From JBCCXL01 sp039191605 (GTDB lineage Bacteria; Acidobacteriota; Thermoanaerobaculia; Multivoradales; JAHZIX01), in NCBI GenBank assembly GCA_039191605.1, contig JBCCXL010000006.1, positions 248,001 to 312,000 on the forward strand: a stretch of DNA of 64,000 nt, in the 5' to 3' direction. The position numbers and the translations under genes are program-made. Of this stretch, positions 39,945 to 49,600 are shown piece after piece (within the stretch, counting starts at the first letter, position 1; each line of letters starts with the position of its first letter). Under the pieces are notes generated by a model that saw only the letters and a list, made by a program, of their open reading frames with translations, ran no database searches and was not told the DNA's origin.

Positions 39945-42539
39945 ATGAGCCCTCAAGATCCGAATCGACCCGACGAGGCCACCGAAGCCCCGAAGGATCC
40001 CGCCGACGGGACCTCCGACCAGCCGAACACCGAGACGACTCCCGTCACCGCAGATCAGGCCCCAGAGGCCTCGTCCGCCGCCGGCGACGAGTCTGCCGCC
40101 GAGGCGCCTGCTGTGGAAGAGGCTGCTCAAGAGGCCGCCGAAGCAGCTGCCGCCGAAGAGGTAGCCAGCGCTTCCCCTGAGGCCGCCGACGCCGCGGAAG
40201 CCGCCAGCGACGAGAGCTCCGCCAGCGATGGCGAGGCCAGCGACCCGGCCGAGACTCCAGCGCAGGAAGCTTCTGACGAAGCGGCCGCTGGGGCAACTGA
40301 TGAGGCAGCCGAGGGAGCAGCTGAAGAAGCCGCCGCCAGCAGCGAGGAGAGCAGTGAAGCTGGCGACGAAGGCAGCGAAGACGGCTCAGGAGCCGAAGCC
40401 GAAGAAGAGGAAGAGGAAGAGGTCGACGAGCGGCCCCTGGCCGAGCGCGCCCAGGAATTGCTGCAGCGCGCCCAGGAGCTGGTGGAGCAGCCCGCCAAGC
40501 AGGTCCACGACGCCTGGCCGAAGCTCGGCCGCCGCTTCCGCAAGCTCGGCGACGGGGTCGACGAAGCCGTCACCGGCGCCTGGAAAGAGCTCAGCGGACG
40601 GCTCGATTCCCTGCGCTCCCAGCATCAGGCTCAGCGCCGTAACGATAACCTCGCTCGCCTCTCTGGCCTCGCCAACCAGCTGGAGAAGATGCAGGAGGTC
40701 GAAGACACCCAGGAGATCAACCTGCGCAAGGCGGAGCGCTGCCTGCGGGAGGCCCAGCTGGCCCTCAAGGGCCCCGGCCCCCTGCCGGAGAGCGCCGACT
40801 GGGATGCCCTCAAGAAGCGCTTCGAGACCTCCATCGAGGCCCTCACCCCGCGGGTCAAGCAGCTCTCCCAGGAAGAAGAGTGGAAGCGCTGGGCCAACGT
40901 GCCCCTTCAAGAGGAGCTCTGCTCCAAGATGGAGGCGCTGAAGGAATCCAACGACATGCCCTATGTCGCTCGCCAGGTGCGGGAGCTCTCCAACGAGTGG
41001 CGCACCGTCGCCAGCGCCCCGAAGGAGCGGGCGGAAGAGCTCTGGCAGCGCTTCCGCGGCGCCCGGGAGGGAGTGCGAGAGCGACTCAACGACTACTTCG
41101 ACAAGCAGAAGGTGGTCCGCAAGGAAAACCTCAAGAAGAAGGAAGCTCTCTGCGAGCAGGCGGAATCGCTAAAGGATTCCGAGGACTGGCGCAACACCGC
41201 CGAATCCTTCAAGGGCCTCCAGGCCCAGTGGAAGAAGATCGGCCCGGTACCGCGCAAGCAGTCCGAGACTATCTGGCAGCGTTTCCGCGGCGCCTGCGAT
41301 CACTTCTTCGATCGCCGCAAGATCCACTTCGATCAGCTCCAGGGCGAGCGGGACTCCAACCTCAAGCTCAAGGAAAGGCTCATCGAGCGGGCCGAGGCGA
41401 TCAAGGATTCCACCGACTGGAACCGCGGTACCGAGCGCCTGAAGGCCCTGCAGCAGGAGTGGAAGGCCGTCGGTCCGGTGCCTCGGAAGTTCTCCGAGAG
41501 CCTGTGGCAGCGCTTCCGCTCCGCCTGCGACTACTTCTTCGATCGCCGCTCCCGGCGCCATGAGCTTCACCTCGACGGCAACGTAGAGCAGAAGGAGAAG
41601 GCCCTCGAGGAGCTCCTCGCCCTGCTGCCGCCGAAACCGAAGAAGAAGCCCAAGAAGAAGCAGGCCGCGGAAGAGCCGAAGGCGGAAGCCGCCGAGGCTG
41701 CACCGGCTGAGGAGGCTGCCCCTGAGGCCGCTACCGAGGCTGCATCGGCCGAAGCTGCGCCGGCTGAGGAGGCTGCCCCTGAGGCCGCCACCGAGGCCGC
41801 GCCGGCTGAAGAGGCTGCTGCTGAAGCCGCTCCCGCCAAGGAGGCTGCTGAAGCCGCGCCCGAGGAGGCTGACGCCGAGGAAGCACCGACCGAGGCTGCA
41901 CCGACCGAGGAGGCCGCTCCCGCCGAGGAGGCTGCTGAAGCCGCTCCGGCTGAAGAGGCTGCCGCTGAGGAGGCTGCTCCCGCTGAGGAGGCTGCTCCCG
42001 CTGAAGCTGCACCTGCTGAGGAGGCTGCCGAGGCCGAGCCGGAGACTCCGGCGATCCCGGACAACCTCTCCGAGCAGGTCAACCAGCTGCTGGAGAGCTA
42101 CCGCAAGGCCGGAGAGGTTCCCAAGAGCCGAGAAGGCGCTCTCCAGAAGCGCTATCTCAAGGTTGCCAACCAGCTCATCGCCGCCTTCGGCGATCACCTC
42201 GGCGGCACCGATCTCGATCCCGAGATCCTCGACAAGAAGCGAGAGCAGCTAGCTCAGCGCATCGAGAAGGCGGTCAAGCAGGTGGAGACCGCGAGAGAGG
42301 AGGAGGAGGAATCCAAGCCTTCCCTCCAGGATCTCGCCTCTCAGCTACAGGCCGCCCTCGCCGCCAACACCATTCGCAAGGGAGCGCCCCCGGCGGACGA
42401 TCCCTGGCATTCCCGCAGCGACCGAGTGCAGGGCGCCCAGCGCGCCTGGGAAAACCTTCCGGGCACGGCTCCGGAGGAGCTCACCCAGCGCTTCGACGCC
42501 GCGGTGAAGGGCTTCGAGGCACTGGAGCCGGATCGCTAA
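39945..42539 (+). CDS. DUF349 repeat protein with long Ala/Glu/Pro-rich segments
   Basis: 864 residues, no signal peptide or membrane segment. Residues 1-165 are an acidic Ala/Glu/Ser-rich low-complexity region ending in a run of Glu. Residues about 165-560 are charged helices with DUF349 repeats; the hallmark W(K/R)xxGxVPRKxxExxWxRFRxACDxFFDRR is seen twice almost perfectly and a third time in weaker form. Residues about 585-705 are a Pro/Ala/Glu repeat with a five-residue period (PAEEA), after a Lys/Pro-rich hinge. The C-terminal 160 residues are helical again. The function of DUF349 proteins is poorly defined. The coiled-coil layout suggests a scaffold or nucleic-acid/ribosome-associated role, but this is a guess. 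A strong GGAGG precedes the start, and a terminator follows the stop by 23 bp. Confidence 0.85.
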   Translation: MSPQDPNRPDEATEAPKDPADGTSDQPNTETTPVTADQAPEASSAAGDESAAEAPAVEEAAQEAAEAAAAEEVASASPEAADAAEAASDESSASDGEASDPAETPAQEASDEAAAGATDEAAEGAAEEAAASSEESSEAGDEGSEDGSGAEAEEEEEEEVDERPLAERAQELLQRAQELVEQPAKQVHDAWPKLGRRFRKLGDGVDEAVTGAWKELSGRLDSLRSQHQAQRRNDNLARLSGLANQLEKMQEVEDTQEINLRKAERCLREAQLALKGPGPLPESADWDALKKRFETSIEALTPRVKQLSQEEEWKRWANVPLQEELCSKMEALKESNDMPYVARQVRELSNEWRTVASAPKERAEELWQRFRGAREGVRERLNDYFDKQKVVRKENLKKKEALCEQAESLKDSEDWRNTAESFKGLQAQWKKIGPVPRKQSETIWQRFRGACDHFFDRRKIHFDQLQGERDSNLKLKERLIERAEAIKDSTDWNRGTERLKALQQEWKAVGPVPRKFSESLWQRFRSACDYFFDRRSRRHELHLDGNVEQKEKALEELLALLPPKPKKKPKKKQAAEEPKAEAAEAAPAEEAAPEAATEAASAEAAPAEEAAPEAATEAAPAEEAAAEAAPAKEAAEAAPEEADAEEAPTEAAPTEEAAPAEEAAEAAPAEEAAAEEAAPAEEAAPAEAAPAEEAAEAEPETPAIPDNLSEQVNQLLESYRKAGEVPKSREGALQKRYLKVANQLIAAFGDHLGGTDLDPEILDKKREQLAQRIEKAVKQVETAREEEEESKPSLQDLASQLQAALAANTIRKGAPPADDPWHSRSDRVQGAQRAWENLPGTAPEELTQRFDAAVKGFEALEPDR

Positions 42540-42562
42540 AGCGCTCTAGACCCTCGGACCCC

Positions 42563-42599
42563 AAAAACGCCGGTCTCCCTCGGGAGCCCGGCGTTTTTC
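42563..42599 (+). terminator. Rho-independent terminator after the DUF349 gene
   Basis: The stem AACGCCGG...CCGGCGTT contains an inner CTCCC/GGGAG stem and is followed by TTTTTCTTT. An A-run precedes the stem, so it could also work for the convergent minus-strand operon ending at 42763. Confidence 0.85.
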
Positions 42600-42762
42600 T
42601 TTGCCCTCACCGGCTCTCTATAAATCTCGGACCCGTTGGATCGAGCCCTCTAGGGTCGCGCCGGCCACTAGGACACGCCTCAGCTCGATCCGCTGAGGGG
42701 ACGTTCTGGGGCTGCGATGAGGCCGCGCGCGGGTGCTACGAGCCGCTACAGGCGCTGCATAG

Positions 42763-43347
42763 TCACGGCGAAACAGGTCCACAGTCCCGGCGGCGTAGGT
42801 CCACCGTGAAGCCCCCGGGGGGCTCCTCCGCCGTCCCCAGGGTCTCCGCCCTTACGCTGAGCCCATCGGCACCGTTGCGGCGGTACACCACCCGCTGGGG
42901 AAAGTCGTGATCCGGATTCTCGAATCGGGCCAAGCCCGGCTCCCAATGTGCCAGCGGAAATTCGGTCTCCCGCTGACCGGAGGGCACGGCGATATACACC
43001 AGCCCCACCGACTCTCTCTCCTCCACCCGCAGAAACTCGTAGCCGGTGGTGCGCCCCTCCCGCACCGAGCGGGCCAGACCCAGAAGCGTGCCTCCGGCGG
43101 GGAGCGTCCACCACTCGCCGCTGCCCTCTTCGGCCCCTACCCGCTGCCAGCAGCCGACAAAGAAGTCCAGGTCTGGGGCTCGCACCTTCTCCGACGAGAC
43201 CTCCTCGACCTCACCCTCCGAAAGAACCGGCCCCGCCTCGCCGCTCTCCTGCTCGGGCCCGTCTTGAGCCTCCGCCATCAGCCCCACCGGCGACATCAAG
43301 AACACCGCGAGGCAGCAAGCAATCAAAGCGCGCGGGAGCCTCTTCAT
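42763..43347 (-). CDS. Secreted DUF6265-like protein
   Basis: 194 residues with an N-terminal signal peptide (MKRLPRALIACCLAVFLMSP) and an acidic linker to about residue 55. The domain shows the pattern I associate with DUF6265: FFVGCW near the start, then WWTLPAGGTLLGLARS, YEFLRVEE, VYIAVPSGQ and FENPDHDFPQRVVYRR. This is a small lipocalin-like beta-barrel of unknown function. The Cys near residue 11 is not in a convincing lipobox. Its ATG shares one base with the stop codon of the DinB gene (TGATG), so the two are translationally coupled. Confidence 0.75.
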   Translation of the reverse strand: MKRLPRALIACCLAVFLMSPVGLMAEAQDGPEQESGEAGPVLSEGEVEEVSSEKVRAPDLDFFVGCWQRVGAEEGSGEWWTLPAGGTLLGLARSVREGRTTGYEFLRVEERESVGLVYIAVPSGQRETEFPLAHWEPGLARFENPDHDFPQRVVYRRNGADGLSVRAETLGTAEEPPGGFTVDLRRRDCGPVSP

Positions 43348-44021
43348 CAGTTCCCAACAGACGGAACGTCGAGGATCTCAACGATGCGTCCGATCTGCCC
43401 TAGGTGCTCCAGATTATGGACTCGGATCCCCGCCACCAGGGCCTTCCAGTCGAGTTGCTCCTCCCACTCCACCGTCTCCCAAACGCCCGGAGAGACCTCG
43501 CAGCGCACCACCATCACCACCGGGGCGGTGGCCTCCTGGGAGATCTCGTCGCTGGCCCGGCTCAGCAGCTTCCGCAGGTCCTGATGCACCTCTCGAAGCG
43601 CCTCCAGAGCGGCGGGCCAGGGAGTGGCGAGAGGCTGCGGGGAGATCAGATGGGCCGGCACCGCACCGCCTTCGGGGGAGCGTCCCTCCAGCAGGGTCGA
43701 CAGCTGGTCCACCACCGGCCGGTGGCTGAGAGTCAGGTGGTCGGTGACCTCCTGGAGGCACCAGCCCTCCCCCGGCGAGCGCCGAGCCTGCTCGTCGCTC
43801 AGGGCGCCGAGGCTCTGCTCCAGCGCGTCCAGGCTGCCCTCGAGGCGATGGGCCAAGGCCTTGGTGGTGAGCTCCGTCCCCTTGCGGCGCAGATAAGACA
43901 GGGCCCGCTGCTGCTCCGGGTAGAAATGTTCTGGATCAACCTGGGCGCCAGCAATCTGGGCGTTGGCGACCTGATCTGCCAGCTTTACGATATTCGCTGC
44001 GGGTGCTTTCCCCTCAGACAT
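43347..44021 (-). CDS. DinB-like four-helix metal-binding protein
   Basis: 224 residues. The DinB/YfiT-type pattern is visible. A helix starts with ALAHRLEGSLDALEQSLGAL, the block GEGWCLQEVTDHLTLSH supplies the first His, and a C-terminal helix HNLEHLGQIGRI supplies the other two His residues. Members of this superfamily bind a divalent metal and include thiol-dependent transferases and hydrolases; the reaction here is unknown. It lies 55 bp after the cupin gene and overlaps the DUF6265 gene by one base, as part of a four-gene minus-strand run. Confidence 0.82.
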   Translation of the reverse strand: MSEGKAPAANIVKLADQVANAQIAGAQVDPEHFYPEQQRALSYLRRKGTELTTKALAHRLEGSLDALEQSLGALSDEQARRSPGEGWCLQEVTDHLTLSHRPVVDQLSTLLEGRSPEGGAVPAHLISPQPLATPWPAALEALREVHQDLRKLLSRASDEISQEATAPVVMVVRCEVSPGVWETVEWEEQLDWKALVAGIRVHNLEHLGQIGRIVEILDVPSVGN

Positions 44022-44076
44022 GCTACCTCCTTACCGTCCGGGGACGGTCATCGAATCCAGCCTGCAATATCAGCCA

Positions 44077-44682
44077 TCAGAGCAGGCCATCGAGACCCGC
44101 GAGGAGCCCTTCGAAAGGCTCGCCGTGGCCCTCGTCCTCAGCGACAAAGCGAAAATCGGCAAAGTCAAAGCCGGGCCCCACGGTGCAGCCCACCAGGCTG
44201 TAGTCCCCCAGGGGACGGGCAGCCTGCCAGCAGCCGGCGGGCACTACCGCGACTCGCTCGCCGAAGGAATCCCCGCTGCCGCCGCTCGCGCCATCGACCT
44301 GCCCGCCGAGCACGACATGACGTAAAGAGTCGGACGGCGAGGCGTCGCCCTCCTTCGCGGCCAATTCAGGATCGTAGATCCACAGCTCCAGCGGGGAGCC
44401 CTCGTAGAAATGCCACACCTCGTCAGAGGCCACCACGTGCCAGCGGCTGAACTGGCCGGCGGCGAGAAGAAAGTAAATCGTGGTGAGAGCATTGCGCACC
44501 TCCCCCTGCCGAATCACCGTTCCCGGAGAGCGGTAGACCTCGCGGAAGAAGCCTCCCTCAGGGTGGGCCTGAAGACCGAGCTGAGCCACCCGGCGCCGAG
44601 CTTCCGGCGAGAGCTCGAGACTCGTCTCATCTCTCAAGTTGCCGGCTTTCGCATTGTCGCCCTGTGTGTCCTCCGCCGTCAC
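44077..44682 (-). CDS. Cupin DUF985 family protein
   Basis: 201 residues from a GTG start. The reading frame continues upstream, but that part overlaps the DUF488 gene. The GTG at 44682 overlaps the DUF488 stop (GTGA) and has AGGAGGA at the right distance, so I chose it. DUF985 cupin motifs are HPEGGFFREVYRS, LTTIYFLLAAGQFSRWHVV (cupin metal-site region), EVWHFYEG, and the distal half VVPAGCWQAARP...LVGCTVGPGFDF. These proteins are often annotated as cupins of unknown activity. The coupling to DUF488 implies co-translation. Confidence 0.85.
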   Translation of the reverse strand: MTAEDTQGDNAKAGNLRDETSLELSPEARRRVAQLGLQAHPEGGFFREVYRSPGTVIRQGEVRNALTTIYFLLAAGQFSRWHVVASDEVWHFYEGSPLELWIYDPELAAKEGDASPSDSLRHVVLGGQVDGASGGSGDSFGERVAVVPAGCWQAARPLGDYSLVGCTVGPGFDFADFRFVAEDEGHGEPFEGLLAGLDGLL

Positions 44683-45089
44683 GGCTCTTCCTCCTCGTCC
44701 GCGGGCACCAGGTCGGCGCCGCGCTCCTCTAGCAGCTCCCGCAGGAAGCTGCGGTGGCAGCGATCTTCGCTCTCGCAATAGCAGCCCACGGAGAAATTCG
44801 TTTGATGGGAGAGGGCGGCCAGCAGGTCCAGAGTACGGCGGGCCTCCGGCGCCTTCATCTCGGCGAAGAATTTGCGCCGAAAGCTGCGCCACTGGGCCGG
44901 GGTAGAGGCCGCCAAGCCTTCCTTCACCAGCTCCGGGCTGGGGGAGAGCATCGGGAACCAGAGGTCGTACCAATCGTCGCTGGCGTGACGCGCCTTGGGC
45001 ACTCCTCGCGGCGGACGCCGCACGGTGCCGATGCGCAGCCCTTCCCTCTCCCGGCGGCGACTTCCCAGCTGAACGACGTGAATGGTCAT
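44679..45089 (-). CDS. DUF488 family protein
   Basis: 136 residues. The family marks are IGTVRRPPRGVPKA near the N-terminus, DLWFPMLSPSPEL in the middle, and the C-terminal cluster VGCYCESEDRCHRSFLRELL with three Cys and one His, as in other DUF488 proteins. The function is unknown. It is the first gene of a tightly packed set (DUF488, DUF985, DinB, DUF6265). A short three-copy repeat of ACTGCATCGGC lies just upstream (45133-45190). Confidence 0.85.
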   Translation of the reverse strand: MTIHVVQLGSRRREREGLRIGTVRRPPRGVPKARHASDDWYDLWFPMLSPSPELVKEGLAASTPAQWRSFRRKFFAEMKAPEARRTLDLLAALSHQTNFSVGCYCESEDRCHRSFLRELLEERGADLVPADEEEEP

Positions 45090-45199
45090 GCTTTCCCCTT
45101 TCGACGCTTCGGCTTAGGAGCTCGACCGAAACTGCATCGGCCCAGACTCAATCCACCCAGACTGCATCGGCTCAAACTGCATCGGCTCAAACTGGCAGC

Positions 45200-45580
45200 T
45201 CAGGAGAGCTCCGGGCCGTCCGCCCCCGCCAGGGCGCTTTGAAAGGAGATCTGCAGCCCTCCGGGGCCTTCGAGAAAGTAGATTCTTTCGCCGTGCATAT
45301 CCATCGGCCCCTGGGGGGCCAGGCCGCCGGAGCGGGCGTGCTCGGCAAAGGCGTCGGCGTCGTCTACCACCACCTGCAACATGATGCCCGCGGGCATGCC
45401 CTCGTTGGCCCGCCACAGCTCCACCCAGCTGCCTTCCCCAGCGGGGAAGACCGCTCCCGGAAAGGCTTCCCCGGTGCCGTCTCCCAAGTCCCGCTTGGGC
45501 AGCCCCAGGGTCTCCAAGAAGCCCGCCAGCTCCTCCGCCTCGTTGGAGACCGAGCAGAAACGAATCCCCAAGACCTTCAT
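45200..45580 (-). CDS. VOC (glyoxalase/bleomycin-resistance) family protein
   Basis: 126 residues from the ATG at 45580, chosen because GGGGGAG stands about 8 bp upstream and the family fold begins there (MKVLGIRFCSVS). The open frame extends 33 codons further upstream, but that part has no family similarity that I recognise. Typical VOC features are the N-terminal strand, LAGFLETLGLPKRD, a middle VELWR strand with Glu, and the C-terminal GERIYFLEGPGGLQISFQ. It is a small metal-dependent enzyme or binding protein whose substrate cannot be assigned. Confidence 0.75.
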   Translation of the reverse strand: MKVLGIRFCSVSNEAEELAGFLETLGLPKRDLGDGTGEAFPGAVFPAGEGSWVELWRANEGMPAGIMLQVVVDDADAFAEHARSGGLAPQGPMDMHGERIYFLEGPGGLQISFQSALAGADGPELS

Positions 45581-45784
45581 CGTCACTCCCCCTTTTTCGT
45601 CAACACTGCACTCGTCAACACTGCCCACACCGTGGGCTTTCCACGCCGTCTCGTTGCGCGCCGGCTTTTTACACAACATCTCGTTGCGCGCCGTGCTGCT
45701 GCGATGAATCTCTCAATACCGTACCACCCATTGGAGAGCTCCCGAGACCCCGGCGTCCAGCGAAATCTAGAGATCGATCTAGAT

Positions 45785-46477
45785 CTAGGGCGCAGCGACA
45801 GCACGCCGCAGAAGATAACCGTTGCGCCATGTCAGCCGCTCTTCCAGGGAATCCAGCTGATCCGCCGACAGCGTTGCCTCGAATTTGCTGAGCTCCACCT
45901 CGGTGGCGGTGAGCCGCAGCTCCTGGCGCTCGACGAAGAACCCGTCGTCCTGGGCTACTCGGCGCTCCGCCACTAGGCGATAGGTCGCCTCACCCTCCGT
46001 ACCCAGCTCTGCCGCACTCTTTTCGTCGAAGCTCAAGACCCGATAGCTGCGAACCTCCTCATCCCCGAAGCTCTCCCACCGCAGCTCCTGCCCCTCCTCA
46101 TCCAGGGTCCAGCGCTCGTAGCCGTGTACGATCTTGCGAGTGCCGTCGGCGCGGATTCCGTCGTCGAAGACGAAGTGCAGCGTGGCGCTGCGGGGACCGG
46201 CGAGAGCCACCGTGGCGGTGGTCGGCAGGGTGACCCGACGATCGGGATTGCGGTAATCCTGATAACTCAGCTCCCCCACCCACTGCCCATCCAGGGCGCC
46301 AAAGAAAGGCTCTGGCGCCGGCGGATATTGCGCGTGGCTCGACGCGGCGCCGAAGAGCCCAAAACAGAGCAGCCCGAAGCAGACGAGCCCGAAACGGGGA
46401 AGTCCCAAGCGGTGAGAGACAGTAGGAGCCGCGGTATGGCGGTCAGCAGCGTGAAGATCGGCAGTGAGACTAGGCAA
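45785..46477 (-). CDS. Secreted protein of unknown function
   Basis: 230 residues. A hydrophobic stretch LGLPRFGLVCFGLLCFGLFGAASSHAQ (about 24-50), ending at SHAQ, looks like a signal peptide, so a later start may be used. The mature part (GALDGQWVGELSYQDY..., DGTRKIVHGYERW, VERQELRLTATEVEL) is rich in beta strands and resembles lipocalin-like or DUF1579-type barrels, but I cannot name a family. It is oriented like its neighbours and preceded by an 11-bp tandem array. Confidence 0.65.
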   Translation of the reverse strand: MPSLTADLHAADRHTAAPTVSHRLGLPRFGLVCFGLLCFGLFGAASSHAQYPPAPEPFFGALDGQWVGELSYQDYRNPDRRVTLPTTATVALAGPRSATLHFVFDDGIRADGTRKIVHGYERWTLDEEGQELRWESFGDEEVRSYRVLSFDEKSAAELGTEGEATYRLVAERRVAQDDGFFVERQELRLTATEVELSKFEATLSADQLDSLEERLTWRNGYLLRRAVAAP

Positions 46478-46549
46478 GGGCGAGATCCTCTCTCAGTGGG
46501 GGGCAGTGATGGGTCGATTCGAGGCAATCAGGGCGATGGCTTGGAGGAG

Positions 46550-46604
46550 TAGGCGTGGAGTAGGCGTGGAGTAGGCGTGGAATCAGCGTGGAGCTGGCGC
46601 GGGG
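46550..46604. repeat. 11-bp tandem repeat, four to five units
   Basis: Three near-identical units of TAGGCGTGGAG are followed by TCAGCGTGGAG and a degenerate fifth unit. It lies in the 150-bp gap upstream of the secreted hypothetical gene. It has the same 11-bp period as the array upstream of the NRPS operon but a different sequence. Confidence 0.8.
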
Positions 46605-46625
46605 GTCCGCGAAGCGCGATTTCCG

Positions 46626-49600
46626 TCAAAGGCTCCTCGGCCCATTATCGGGAATCACCGCCCCGCGCCGGGCCGCGGCGTCGAGGTGCGCGGCGTAGGG
46701 TCGCGGCAGCCGCACCCAGCGCAAGCCCAGCGGCTCGACCTCCGGCGCCAGGGATTCCAGCGCCTCCAGGCCTTCGAGATCGGCTCGGTCGGAGTCGAGA
46801 TGGGGACGCACGCAGAGATAGCCCACCCGCAGGCTGGTGAGGTTGTGGAAGAAGTGACTGCCCTGGGACGGGTCGATGCCGGAGCCCTCCAGCTCCAGCT
46901 CGGCGATCAGGGCAGCCCCCGCCACCTGGGGCCAATCCACCGGCACTCCCAGCCAGGGGTCGGCGGTGCCCCACCGCCCCGGGCCCAGCAGAACGTAGGA
47001 GCGATCCTGCCGCCGCAGCCGGTGGTCGAGCCTTTCGATGGCCGCCGCCAGCTCCCGGCCCCGGGCCGGATCGTAGCGCCGCGGGTGGAGATAGATCACG
47101 TCCTCCAGGCCTCGCCGCACTCCGTAGCCGAGGGCTTCCCCCTCCAGCAGTCGGTGCACCGAGACCGGCAATCGGGCGAGGTCGACCTCCACCTCGCCGC
47201 TGGTGCTCGCCACCAGCGGCCGCAGCTGCAGCGGCGCCATCTCCGGTACCTCCCCGACGGCTCCCTCCAGCGCTCTCCCGGGTCGAACGGAGGTCTGGGC
47301 CGCCAGGTCGACGGCGAACTCCATCTCCACCGGGGTCCCCATCCCCTCGCGCCCCAGCTCCAGCAGCGCCTCCAGCAGCGGCGCCAAGGGGAAGACCCCG
47401 TGCTTCAGCACCCCGGAGAAGTTCACCAGGCGGGTGCCGGGGCGGTGGATGGAGTCGTAGATGGCGTCGTTATCCGGCGAGTAGGTCGCGCCGACGGCGT
47501 CCAGGGTGCCGTCGGCCTCCGCCACCTCGAGATCCAGTCGCACCAGATTGGTGGTCTCGTGGATCTCCGGCAGGTGCCTCGGATCCGCCATGTCGAGGGC
47601 GTAGAAATGCCGCTGAGAGAAGCGCAGGGCGTCTTTGATCGATCCCATCTGCAGCGGCACCGCCGGATAGCGGGGGCAGAAGCGCACTACCCGCCCGCCG
47701 TCGACGATGCTCTGTCCCAGCCCCAGGGCGACGGTCACGATGCCGTCCTCCGGCCGCATCTTGCCCTGGGGGTAGTAGTTATGGCTCTGCGCCACCCCGG
47801 CGAAATGGGGATAGAAGCGGTCTCCGTGGTGACGCCCCACCAGGCGCTGGAGAATCACCGCCATACGCTCGTCGCCCACCCGCAAACCATGGGCCTTCAG
47901 ATAGTTGCGGGTGGAGCGCAGAAATACCGAGGCGAACACCAGGCGCACCGCCCGGGAGAGCTGCTCGAGGCGCAGCTCCGGCACCGCGTTGGGAATCATG
48001 AAGGTGCGGTAGAGCCCCGCCAGGGGCTGGAACTCGCTGTCCTCGTGAATCGAGGACGAGCGCACCGCCAGGGGATAGCGCACCCCCTCCAGCAGCGCCG
48101 CTAGATCCTGCATCACCTTCGGTTCCAGGGGACGCTCTAGAAAGAGAGCCACCACCTCTTCGTCGGACTGCGCCGCCAGCGCCCGGTCCTGCAGGTCGTC
48201 TCGCTCGATGTAGCTCTCGAAAATATCCGTGCACAGCACGCCGGTGCGGGGCACGGCGATCTTCACCCCCGGGAAGCGCTCGTGGACCTCGCTCTCCGCC
48301 AGCAGCCGGCTCAAGAAGGCCATGCCCCGGGCCTTGCCCCCCATGGAGCCGGTGCCGATACGAAAGAATTCGGTCCCCAAGGGATTCTGATCGGAGCTGA
48401 ACTCCCCCACCTCCCCCTTGGCCCGCTCCTCCAAGAAGCGAGCGAAGGATTGGATCAGGTATTGCCGCAGCGCCTCGCCGTCGGCGAAGTCCGAGACTTT
48501 GCGCGGTCGTAGGTCCTCCGCCAGGGAAAACTCCCCGCGCGCCATCAGCCAATTGGAGAGGTGGTTGTGCTCCGCGTGGTAGATCAACACGTCCCGGGGC
48601 ACCGTCGGCAGCACCCGCACCATGTCCTGGATATCCGCCGCCTGGGTCACCGCCTTGCGGTCGTGCCGCTGGCGGAAGACGAAGGGGCCGAAGCCGAAGT
48701 CGGTGCGAATGAAGGAGCGCAGCTGGGCGTTGAGGTCCGGGGAGGTCTTGTCGGCGAAGCGAACCGAGAGCTCCTGCGCCAGGCGGCGATGTTCCTCGCC
48801 TCGGGTCTGCAGCAGCACCGGCAGATCCGGCAGGCGCCGCCGCACCTGGCGAATGAAGTCACGACCGGCCATCGGGTCCATCCGCCCGCGGCGGGGAAAG
48901 CGCAGATCGCAGATCGTCCCCAGCAGATAGCGCTGGTACTTCTCGAAGTAGAGCATCGCCTCCTCGTAATTGCGGGCGAGGAGGATCTTCGGCCGAGCCC
49001 GAATGCGGTGGCGGCGATCCCGCTCCGTGTGGCGCTCCTTGAACAGGTGCTGGAGCTGCAGCAGCAGCTCGTTGTAGATCAGCGGCAGATAGGAGGAATA
49101 GAAGCTCGGACTGTCCTCCACCAGCAGGATCACCCGCACCTCGCTGTGCTCGGTGTCGTGCCCAACGTTGCGGGAATCCTCCACCGCCTTCACCAGCGCC
49201 AGCCCCAGGCGCGGGTCCCCGTTCCACAGGAAGACCTGGTCGAGGCCGTCGCTCCGCGGGCGCTGACTCTGCTCGCTGGCGGTGGCCTCGTCGTAGGCCA
49301 GCATCGCCACCGGCGGCTGGTTGGGAGACGGCGGCATGTTCCACGCCAGCTCCCGGGGCGTCATATCGCCGCAATGGGGGGTCGCCAGCACCAGGTCGTA
49401 GCGCCCCTTGGAAAGACGATCCAGCGCCTCCCGGGCGGAGGTCACATGGGTGAAATCCGGCGGCGAGGAGAGCTCCAGCTGGGCAAAGCCCTCGAGGGTC
49501 TTATCGGCGAAGCGGCCATCTTCCTCGAGGATGAAGCGATCGTAGAGGCTGGCGACTAGAAGCACGTCCCTCACCCGGAAGGGGGTGAGGGTTTGGTGCC

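Noticed and set aside
44683..44973. A longer N-terminus for the cupin DUF985 gene
   Set aside because: The extra part lies wholly inside the DUF488 gene and has shadow composition. The GTG at 44682 has a strong Shine-Dalgarno site.
45581..45679. An upstream start for the VOC protein
   Set aside because: The added 33 residues precede the fold and have no similarity to the family, and the Met at 45580 has a good ribosome binding site.
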